From Rhypophila decipiens (Eukaryota; Ascomycota; Sordariomycetes; Sordariales; Naviculisporaceae): a DNA stretch of 28,339 nucleotides. Position 1 is the first letter of the stretch, and each line of letters begins with the position of its first letter. Below, one piece after another: positions 1-8,397 of this stretch. The stretch covers positions 1 through 28,339 of the forward strand of contig MU858334.1 in assembly GCA_033297075.1 (NCBI GenBank), read 5' to 3'. The position numbers were made by a program, and so were the translations under genes. The notes beneath the pieces were generated by a model. The model saw only the letters and a list, made by a program, of their open reading frames with translations. It did no database searches and had not been told where the DNA came from.

Positions 1-324
1 CCTTCCTTTCAACACACCACCTCAATAGGGTAATAAAGAAGGAGATAAAGGTACTGAAAATTTTTAATATCATGCTAAACTGTGAACTATCGTCGGCATA
101 TGAGGAAATACTTGGTTGCATAATTAATTGCCATTGACTGTCGTTCGGGTCACATCCTGGTTGGGGTATTCTCAACAGACACCCAGCGCTGGTGTTCAGC
201 ATACCTAGGCTAACCTGACGACCGGGACCGCTAGGTGACTCTTTGTGGCCAAACTATATCACTACATCTTCTGCTTTTGGCTGTGTGAGGTTACCAATAA
301 AAAGATCAATAACAAGACGGAGAG
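1..324. other. Non-coding left edge
   Basis: I see no coding region here. The segment is of mixed composition and contains a short near-palindrome around 179-196 (core CAGCGCTG). It leads directly into the degenerate 5S rRNA copy. Nothing else can be supported. Confidence 0.5.
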
Positions 325-443
325 GGGACGGAGGTGGCGATTGCTGAGTCAGCGAACTCTCCCCTAGCTAAGATGGCGGTTACTGGCTTATCTATGGGAG
401 AGCGGACGGGATCCCGAGTTTTCCAGTACCTATGGTCGTATGT
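325..443 (-). pseudogene. 5S rRNA copy with diverged 3' half
   Basis: Read on the minus strand from 443, the sequence starts ACATACGACCATAGG, continues through AAAACTCGGGATCCCGTCCG and reaches ATAAGCCAGTAACCGCC at about 375. This is the 5' half of a Neurospora-type 5S rRNA and fits it closely. Beyond 375 the match fades; a CAGC-AATC block near 336-345 suggests the 3' half is present but mutated. The last bases do not pair with the 5' end, so helix I cannot form. The inner helix is kept: GGTACTGG can pair with CCAGTAACC. This is probably a 5S pseudogene. Dispersed 5S genes and pseudogenes are normal in these fungi. The 5' boundary is firm; the 3' boundary is an estimate from a length of about 119 nt. 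Confidence 0.75.
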
Positions 444-1252
444 GCTTGTAGTTGAAAGTAATTCTTTACTTATACCTGCTACCGTGCTCTGCTCGCCATG
501 CGGTCATGATACATTGCAACTGAGTTGATGGAGGGCTAAAGACTGGCATTTAAGCTGATATGTATTGCTGATTATTGCAAGTACTACATTGTCTCTAATG
601 CTGTGGGCAAAAGTCCATCTGTTGAATATTTGAGTGCATGACAGGGCTGCAGCAAATCAGTTTGACAACCGCCTTTTAGAGGTCATCGGCACCACCAAAA
701 CCAATCGCTGGTGATCCCGAGGATGAAAGACCATGAGGTTGATTCAGTTATCCTGAAATCGAGAGTCTGGTGATTTTGTAGATAAAAGTAGTCTCTACAA
801 AGCGTTTGCGGTGGACATGACGACGCCTGTGAGATTTGTTTACTTCATCCCTGCCAAGACAGAGGCCTGCAGACTGCTTTTCTTCCTACAACAACTCCTG
901 GCGTTATTCGAATGTTATATCATATTATCATGCCATCAAACTCGCTCTCTGTCACATCAATCTCTCCGCAACAGCAGTCTACGTGCTCCTCAACAATCCG
1001 TCCCTCATTGTGCCCTTTTTACCCGATTCCACATTACGGCAGGATGAACTGATATGCCGCCCCGTGTGTCCCTGGCTTTTGGCACGGATACGTAGTGATG
1101 ATCGATACTACCAGAGATTAAAGTTGTCTTTTCCGGCAACATAAGAGTCAGCAAATTTTAAGCAGCAGAGATCCGCTCTCCGGTATCCAAGCTCGGAATG
1201 GAGCCTCTGAGCCTGGAAAAGAAACCGTAATCAGCATCAAAGCAAGCATAAT
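444..1252. other. Intergenic, no gene seen
   Basis: Only short open frames without recognisable protein content occur here. No introns, RNA genes or repeats could be supported. The segment separates the 5S copy from tRNA-Leu. Confidence 0.5.
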
Positions 1253-1383
1253 GGCTGGGTGGCCGAGTGGTCTAAGGCGGTAGACTCAAGAGTATGGGTA
1301 CTTATCCATAATCTTCCTTTACACACATGCAAAGGTTATTTCTACTCTCGAAAGAGGCGTGCGTTCGAATCGCGCCCCAGTCA
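1253..1383 (+). tRNA. tRNA-Leu(CAA) with intron
   Basis: A complete class II tRNA. The acceptor stem GGCTGGG (1253-1259) pairs with CCCAGTC (1376-1382), and A1383 is the discriminator. The D-stem is GCC/GGC (1262-1264, 1276-1278). The anticodon stem GTAGA/TCTAC (1280-1284, 1341-1345) frames a loop with anticodon CAA at 1287-1289. The intron sits one base after the anticodon, at about 1291-1339 (49 nt). A long variable arm (CTC-GAAA-GAG) and the T-arm GTGCG-TTCGAAT-CGCGC follow. The A box (TGGCCGAGTGG) and B box are both intact, so RNA polymerase III transcription is expected. The gene reads UUG leucine codons. Introns in tRNA-Leu(CAA) are common in fungi. Confidence 0.95.
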
Positions 1384-3192
1384 AAAGTTCCTTTTTGTCA
1401 TTCTATATGTCTTGGGAAACAACTCCTCGGCTGGCTTCAGTGAAGATCGCCAGGTGCTACCGGGACTGTGAGGCTCACGATACGCCAAAAGAAAAAAAGG
1501 GACTCATTGAAACGCCTTTGCTATTCCCTTCATGACTGTATCCATCAATACAAGACTGATGTTTGTTTACCTGAACTTCCCTTTCATTCCAACATGTCAT
1601 GACGGGGCCATGGAGAGGAGGATCAATGTGGACAACCTAAAAACTTACGACGCTGCACAAGGGACTATCCCTCTAAAGTCCAATGTGATCTTAACTTCTC
1701 AGAGAATGTACGGAGGAGGGTTATGAGTTATCTCTCTCCGTCGTCCTTGACAATACACCCGAGTAGCGTTCTGACCGCAGCTCGGGCTCGTTTTGGGCCA
1801 CCGGATATAACATCGCTGCGAAAATCATCGAGTACAAAGCCACGATGGCTCAAATGCCTCGTTCACTAGACCACTGCGCCGAGGTCAACTTGAAGCGCAG
1901 CGGCCTCGAAGAGCGGGCCAGCGGCTGTTCATCTTCAGTTTATTGGAGAAGCTTGGCGAGACGCATGAAACAGAGAGGCATGGGTATTCGTGCCTGACTG
2001 ATACCAAGGTTGGGCTGAGCTCATCGATACAACCACAAGTCGAGCGAGAAGTGTAAGCTCAAGACGCCCATGTCTGAAACTTTGCTACCAAATGCCACTT
2101 GGATCCTCAGTCCTGGGACAGTCTGAATTATGTGTGTATGGAGATAGTGCCCTGCTTACCTGGCGAGGGAGATCGGTTCTTCGGAGCAGTTTACCATAAA
2201 TGTATGGGATAAGTAGTACATGTAGGAAAGGGAATGGGTGACTATATGTTTCGGATGGCGTCCTGGAAGACTCGCAGCCTGGTACGATATCCGATGGTCG
2301 TGTGACAAGGGCCGGGGCCGGTGGGCTGATAATTGCGCAGGTGCTGACAGAGAATCATATTTGGTTATTAACTGAACAAACTGAAGGCAACAAAACTTTT
2401 GGCTTATTTCAATCCCGTCTCGCCTTTTTCGTGAATTGCTCAAGTGAGTCGTTGGTTGTGGCTGAATCGTGCCTTCCATCTGAAGCCAGCTCCTAAACAC
2501 CGTGTGACGTCGATGTCGAGAATCGCAGACCAAGAAGAATCCCCCAATTTTTATTTCTCGGGAATGGTGGGGTTTCAACAGCACTAGACCGAATTAGGAC
2601 CGATGCGGGGGTCACAGCTTCCTTCCTCGAGAGCTCATCCTCACCAAATCCACTGATTGGACGTCATTTGGGCAGTTACGGGATGCTTTTGACATGCTCA
2701 CATTAGCTCACTCAGCACCCTCTTTCCTGCCAACCGGTCATCCGGTCTTACTTTACAACCTTTTTTGGACTACAAAGGTGAACGACGAGGTGCCAGAGGA
2801 AACTTCCCCTTGCGCGTGAACCTTATTTTTATCGGACTTCTCCGAATTTGTCTGCCACACTTGCTTCCCGAACGAGCTTCTCATTCTCATCCTTCTCATC
2901 ATATCAGCAACGCCTCAGTTGCTGTTTTTGCTTTCAGCAGCGAGAGGCTTCTTGTCAGTCAGTGTTTTCTGGAATAACAACTTCTTTGTGTACCATGTCG
3001 TTCCTGGGACGCGTCATTAACCCGTGATCTCCCTTTCTCGAAGAAAGGGAGAAGGGAAAAATACAACAGCCGTTTCTAACAGTCCAAAGTCCAGTTCGAC
3101 AGGCAACGAAATACCTAGCTCGGCGAGATATCCAGAATCGGCAAGCAAAGTCATCTTCAGCTACCTGAGCACCGCAGAAACGAATTACCACC
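1384..3192. other. Intergenic and hexokinase upstream region
   Basis: No coding region is convincing; open frames here have protein-unlike composition. A tRNA-like A box occurs on the minus strand near 1864-1880 but has no matching T arm. From about 2700 the sequence turns pyrimidine-rich, as expected of a fungal promoter and leader. The final bases before 3193 (ACCACC) make a good translation start context. I could not fix a TATA box or transcription start. Confidence 0.5.
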
Positions 3193-5572
3193 ATGGCCGG
3201 ACAAGCTCCTAAGCGGCACCCGTCCAGGAAGGGAAGTACGTCAGGAAATATTTCGTACCTGTACCTTTCGAGTCTGCCGCAACAAGAGCTGTGTTGAACA
3301 ACCCCTCATTCCCGTGATCTCCACAATCAAGTTCGTTCGAGAATTGAGCCTCAAAGTCGCACCTGCCTACCCCTACAGACTACCACCTGCCTCACCAGCC
3401 GCGGGGATATAAGTGATCTCCAGGTGTGGACCACAACGGGATGATGCCTTCCCAGATTCATGTTATCGCTCCAACCTCATAACCAATCGTCCGAGGTCGC
3501 GTGCCCTGTTCGAGATCCAGACATAACCTCCAAAAACGGGGCGTTATCTTTATCATACAACCGCGATATGCTCTGTTTTATTTCCTCGTCGCTCTCATTC
3601 GTTCTGCCGCCATTCTATCTAAAAAATCTATCTTCACCTTCCTTACGTTCAGCCCCGTACCTACCGCATCTACCGCTCTATCTGTCAAAAGAATACCCCG
3701 CGGCAGCTGCCGCTCCCACCACACAACATTAAATTCATCCCTTTATTCGTTCCCTTGTCGAGATGGCGTCCCTGAAAAAGTCCAGAAGCTTCATCGTCCG
3801 CGAGCGCACACCTCTCTCCAAGCGAAGATCTTACTATCACGGCACCGGCAGCCTGCCCAGCACCCGTCACAGCAGCATTAAGCCAAGTCAAGAGGGCAAG
3901 CACTTGCAAATACAGTGCTTCGACCCGCAGCAGCGTTGACTGACCATGTGTCTAGGTTCGTTTGCCGATGCCTCCCAGGGCCTCAGCAAGGAGATTGAGC
4001 AGCTGGAGGGCCTATTCACGGTCGAAACGCAAAAGCTCAAACAAATCACTGATCACTTTGTCAATGAGTTGGAGAAGGGTTCGTGACCATCTTGTTCTGC
4101 TAAATATCATTCTCAACGTTGCTGACCAACTAGGGCAGGCCTGAGCGTCAAGGGCGGGAGCATCGTGAGTTTAGCTGGCCGCTCGGTTGTGCGCTCATTC
4201 ATCTAACCGGGACAAACCACAGCCCATGAACCCGACATGGGTCATGTCATACCCTACTGGCTACGAGACTGGCACCTTTCTCGCCCTCGATATGGGCGGC
4301 ACCAATCTCCGTGTCTGCCAAATCACGCTTACCGATCAAAAGTCCGAGTTCGATATCATCCAGTCAAAGTATCGGATGCCCGAGGAGCTCAAAACCGGCC
4401 AGGCCGATGAGCTCTGGGAGTACATCGCCGACTGCCTGATGCAGTTTATCGAAACCCACCATGGCGACGTTAGTAAAATGGACACGCTGCCACTTGGCTT
4501 TACCTTTTCGTATCCTGCCACGCAAAACTACATTGACGAAGGCGTGCTTCAGCGCTGGACCAAGGGCTTTGACATTGCAGGAGTCGAGGGCGAGAATGTG
4601 GTTCCCATGTTTGAAGCTGCTCTTGCGGCCAAGGGAGTCCCCATCAAGCTTACGGCCTTGATCAACGACACGACGGGCACGCTTATTGCCTCAGCATACA
4701 CTGACACTAAGATGAAAATTGGCTGTATCTTTGGCACCGGCTGCAACGCTGCTTACATGGAAGACTGCGGGTCGATCCCCAAGCTTGCTCACCTGGATGT
4801 TTCTCCAGACACGCCGATGGCTATCAACTGCGAATGGGGTGCGTTTGACAACGAACACCTTGTGCTTCCTCGAACACAGTACGATGTCACCATCGACAAC
4901 GAGTCGCCACGTCCCGGCCAGCAGGCGTTCGAGAAGATGATTGCCGGTTTATATTTGGGCGAGCTCTTCCGATTGGTCATGGTTGATCTGCACGACAACC
5001 ACAGTGCGCACATCTTCTCGGGCCAGGACATTTCCAAGCTGCGGAGACCTTATACTCTTGACTCGTCCTTCCTCTCGGCCATTGAAGAGTATGCATAGCT
5101 GTGCGATTCCAACAACTTTTGTGAATACCATACTTACACACTTTGCAGGGATCCGTTCGAGAATCTGTCTGAGACGCGCGACCTCTTCCACACCAAGCTG
5201 GGCATCGAAGCCAACCCTGCCGAACTGGAGCTTGTTCGGCGTACTGCCGAGCTCATCGGCACCCGCGCCGCTCGTCTCTCAGCCTGTGGTGTTGCGGCCA
5301 TCTGCAAGAAGAAGGGATACACCTCGTGCCATGTCGGTGCCGACGGTTCGGTATTTAACAAGTACCCGCACTTTAAGGCCCGTGGTGCGCAGGCGCTTCG
5401 TGAGATCCTGGACTGGCCCGAGAAGACTGACCCTAAGGAGGAGGACCCCATTGAGATTTTGGCCGCCGAGGATGGCAGTGGTGTTGGGGCTGCTCTGATC
5501 GCCGCCTTGACATTGAAGCGCGTGAAGGAGGGTAACATGCACGGCATCTTGCACCCAGAGAACTTCCATTAG
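3193..5572 (+). CDS. hxk1: Hexokinase
   Basis: Phosphorylates glucose, fructose and mannose at C6 using ATP, the entry step of glycolysis, in the cytosol. Exons: 3193-3235, 3956-4078, 4139-4164, 4223-5088, 5149-5572. All introns are GT...AG and all phases agree, giving 493 residues, the usual hexokinase length. Visible motifs: phosphate-binding LALDMGGTNLRV (84-95), sugar-binding LPLGFTFSYP (153-162), catalytic Asp213 in LINDTTGTL, and nucleotide-binding FGTGCNAAY (234-242). The start was chosen because MAGQAPKRHPSRKGS resembles the yeast Hxk2 N-terminus, whose RKGS serine is phosphorylated. That serine codon is split by intron 1. Intron 1 is 720 nt, against 58-60 nt for the others, and contains a second possible first exon. 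Exon 3 is only 26 nt. It is followed by OST1 on the same strand, 698 bp away. The family assignment is certain; exon 1 is an inference from homology. Confidence 0.96.
3763..3886 (+). other. Candidate alternative first exon of hexokinase
   Basis: Inside hexokinase intron 1, an ATG at 3763 follows a pyrimidine-rich leader-like stretch and opens a basic, Ser/Arg-rich frame (MASLKKSRSFIVRERTPLSK at its start). A GT at 3887 is in phase 1, the same phase as the main exon 1. Splicing it to the acceptor at 3955 removes 69 nt, a typical intron length here, and uses a CTGAC branch point near 3940. The product would keep the whole catalytic region but replace the first 14 residues with 41 others. The donor GTCAAG is weak, so this could instead be an intronic chance frame. 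Confidence 0.4.
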
Positions 5573-6270
5573 GTGTAGTCTTGTGCTGCAAGGTTGGTTA
5601 GTGGTCCGCTACAGGGTGGGAAAGTTGGCATTGTTGGAAGCGTAACAAGACTAGACCCGAGTTTGAATTCAGTGGATATCCGCCATGGAGATGTGGTTGT
5701 CGAATGTCAGTCAGAGAGCAGACTGTAGTGGGAAGGATACCTCTACTAGTAGCCACGCTGAAAGACGACAATTCAAGACAGTTGACATACTCGCGTTACT
5801 TGTTGCTCTAATTTCTTTGACCCATTAATATTCAATTATTTATGCAATAAACCTATGCCGCTTTTCCTTGGGAAACATAGTTGATGTTCTGGTCGGGGCC
5901 GCCTCGACGTTAGTATGGGAGGTCTTGGCATACCCCCACACTGGAGCTTCAGTCAGCAAGTGAAGTCGCGGAGCCACGGCGCCATTTAGTCCGAAGCAGG
6001 GGCCCACCCGAGCTCAGCTGTGTGACAGGGGTTGCTTCTAGCCTGACAGGGGTCTTCCGGCAACGTAAGCTGTTTTTGGAGCCAATGGCCAATCCGCCAG
6101 AAGGCCACGGTGATTGTGCAATCAGTGCTTCGACCGACCGACGACAACGAGGGCTGTTCAACGGCCAAATCCACCCAACTGCCTGTTCGCTTCTTGTCTC
6201 AATTGCAATCGGGCAATCTTGAAGATTTGGGCTGGTTCATGAACCCGTCCTTTCTTTTTCTCTTTTCAAG
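5573..6270 (+). promoter_or_regulatory. hxk1 3' region and OST1 upstream region
   Basis: No gene is seen. The hexokinase 3' end probably lies in the first 300 bases; an AT-rich stretch with TGCAATAAACC near 5842 could be a polyadenylation signal. The OST1 leader is pyrimidine-rich just before 6271 and includes a perfect 12-bp palindrome GGTTCATGAACC at 6234-6245. Confidence 0.5.
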
Positions 6271-7880
6271 ATGAAGGCCTCAGCAGTCTTCTCTGCCGCT
6301 CTCTCCTTATTTACACTAGCATCTGCAGCGTCCTCAGCGGGCTCCGACAAGGGCACATCGAAAATCAAGCTCCCGTCCACCTTCAAGCCCCCACAGGCAT
6401 TCAAGAATGTCAACCTCGTCCACGTCGTGTCGGTCGAGAAGAACTACGTCAAGGAGAACATCAATGTGCTAATAGAGAACATCGACAAAGCGGCCCAAGA
6501 TGAATACTATATCCCCTTCACGGCCGACCAGGCGTCGCGGCTCGGTGGCGTCGAGGTCAAGGATCGCAACCGCAAAGAGGCAAACCCTCCTCCATTTTCT
6601 GCCGAGGTGGTAGAGTATGACCCTACCAGGTAAGTTGGCATGTTGAGTCTTGCAGCTGTACATGCGAATTAGATATGCTAACCACAAAGCAGCAACACCC
6701 AGTACCTTCGCATCAAGCTCCCAGCGCCCCTCAAGACCGGCGGCCAGCAGACCCTCGGCATCACATTCTACCTCCTCAAGGCCTACAGCCCGCTCCCCGC
6801 CTCGATCAAGCAAGACGATGCCCAGTTCCTGACCTACACCTTCTCGGCCTACGCGCCCTCCGTCTACACCACGACGAAGCAAAAGACCGAAGTCAAGTTT
6901 CCGTCGGCCAATATCCCCGATTACACCAAGATCCAGGACTTCCCCACCAAGCAAGGGTCCAAACTGACCTACGGTCCCTTTGACGAGAAGCCCGCCGGCG
7001 CATACGAGCCCATCACGGTGCGCTTTGAGTTCACCAAGCCCGTCATCCACGTCGCCCGCCTGGAGCGAGACGTCGAGGTCAGCCACTGGGGAGGAAACGT
7101 CGCCTTTGAGGAGCGCTATACCCTGTTCCACCGGGGCGCCAACCTGTCGTCCTTGTTCAACCGCGTCAAGTGGGCTCAGGCGCAGTACTACAACCCCAAT
7201 ACATATGCGCTCAAGGAGATGAAGTTCCCGTTGCGCGTGGGCAGCACCGAGCCTTACTATACGGACGTAATTGGCAACGTGTCGACCTCGCGCTTCCGGA
7301 GCAACCAACGTGAAGCTCTTCTCGAGATCAAGCCCCGCTACCCGCTTTTCGGCGGCTGGAAGTACCCCTTCACCATCGGCTGGAACTCGGACGCCAAGAA
7401 CTTTGTCCGGAAACTCGCCGGTGGGGGCTATGTCTTGAATGTGCCCTTCCTCGAGGGACCCAAGCAACCTGAGGGTGTTGAGTACGAGGAGGTCCAGATC
7501 CGGGTTATCCTGCCCGAGGGAGCTGAGTACGTTCATCCTCGGTCCCCTTTTCACAACAACATGATATGCTAACATGATTGCACAATAGGAACGTCAAGTT
7601 CTACACCAGCGTCCCATCCTCGTCCATCACCTCAACCGAGGTCACGGCACACAAGACCTTCCTCGACACCCTCGGCCGCTCGGCCCTGACCATCAAGGCC
7701 CGCAACCTGGTGGATGACTTTAGAGATCGCGAGCTGGTTGTGTCATATGACCTCCCACTCAGCGCGACGCTGCGCAAGCCCCTGATCATCTTTAGTAGCA
7801 TACTTGCTGTGTTTGTGAGTGCTTGGTTGATTGGCAATGTGGAGCTCAAGTTTACCTCTTCGGCGATTGAGAAGAAGTGA
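6271..7880 (+). CDS. OST1: Oligosaccharyltransferase subunit OST1 (ribophorin I)
   Basis: A subunit of the ER oligosaccharyltransferase complex, which transfers the dolichol-linked glycan to Asn-X-Ser/Thr of nascent proteins. Exons: 6271-6629, 6693-7526, 7589-7880. Introns are 63 and 62 nt with GTAAGT and GTACGT donors, and the phases agree. The product has 494 residues, usual for fungal OST1. An N-terminal signal peptide (hydrophobic run within residues 4-19, ending ASA) precedes a long lumenal region with conserved blocks such as LERDVEVSHWGGN and FPLRVGSTEPYYTDVIGN. One C-terminal membrane segment (about residues 460-480) and a short basic tail ending EKK follow, giving a type I topology. 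The first acceptor is a tandem AGCAG (6688-6692), which could add or omit one serine. Codon use avoids TTA, CTA and TCA, suggesting good expression. Confidence 0.95.
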
Positions 7881-8264
7881 GTTCTCGGACGTTGGGTCTG
7901 TTTGGAAGAAGGGGATAAAAGGATATATAAAAGGAAACATGAGATATTAACAGAGGGAAGAGAAGATATCCGGATAGGTAGGTACCTTGCCTACCTTGCC
8001 TACCTTGCCAAAATGGGGTGTATTTTGATTTCAGTGTTTCTCTTTTGGTCAGCCTTTCTTTGTCTGTATGTATGTATATCAATACCAGAGATTTTTGCTA
8101 GTCCTTGACTTGCTGAGTGAGTATATGGTATCTGTCTTTCCAAGTGCAAAAGAGGATTAAAAAATAAGCCAAGAAAGGGAAACACGTAGAGTATCGCACA
8201 CCCGCATGATGCGGCTCAAAAGGATAATCGGCCTGATAACAGATATGTACTTACAGCACTAAAA
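7881..8264. other. OST1 3' region
   Basis: AT-rich downstream region with no gene. It carries a three-unit tandem repeat (listed separately) and TGTATGTATGTATA near 8065. OST1 polyadenylation probably occurs here. Confidence 0.5.
7983..8009 (+). repeat. 9-bp tandem repeat, 3 units
   Basis: Three perfect head-to-tail copies of TACCTTGCC at 7983-7991, 7992-8000 and 8001-8009, about 100 bp after the OST1 stop codon. It lies in non-coding sequence and no role is evident. Confidence 0.9.
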
Positions 8265-8335
8265 GCGTCAGTGGTTTAGTGGTAAAATCCATCGTTGCCA
8301 TCGATGGGCCCCGCGTTCGATTCGCGGCTGACGCA
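8265..8335 (+). tRNA. tRNA-Gly(GCC)
   Basis: Intact 71-nt tRNA. The acceptor GCGTCAG (8265-8271) pairs with CTGACGC (8328-8334), with discriminator A8335. The anticodon GCC is at 8297-8299 in a seven-base loop on an ATCG/CGAT stem. The T-arm is CCGCG-TTCGATT-CGCGG. There is no intron. A and B boxes are intact. A 12-bp hairpin follows 32 bp downstream. A second, damaged copy of this gene lies at 24807-24889 on the other strand. Confidence 0.97.
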
Positions 8336-8367
8336 CTCTTCTTATACTGGAAGATATCTTGTGTAGC

Positions 8368-8397
8368 ATATTCGTCTGAAACTGGTCAGACGAATAT
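8368..8397. repeat. Inverted repeat downstream of tRNA-Gly
   Basis: The 12-base arm ATATTCGTCTGA (8368-8379) is perfectly complementary to TCAGACGAATAT (8386-8397), with a six-base loop. It lies 32 bp past the tRNA-Gly 3' end. Its core, TCGTCTG...CAGACGA, is also the core of the palindrome at the second tRNA-Gly copy. Confidence 0.9.

Noticed and set aside
1864..1880. tRNA-like A box on the minus strand (GGCGCAGTGGTCTAGTG)
   Set aside because: No proper B box, acceptor pairing or anticodon arm follows. It may be a tRNA or SINE relic, but this cannot be supported.
6090..6110. ERSE-like CCAAT...CCACG upstream of OST1
   Set aside because: The spacer is 11 bases, not the nine of the mammalian element, and that element is not the known fungal unfolded-protein response site.
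6469..7575. Open frame of about 368 codons on the minus strand
   Set aside because: Antisense shadow of OST1, also caused by codon bias. The sense frame has a signal peptide, conserved blocks and fitting introns.
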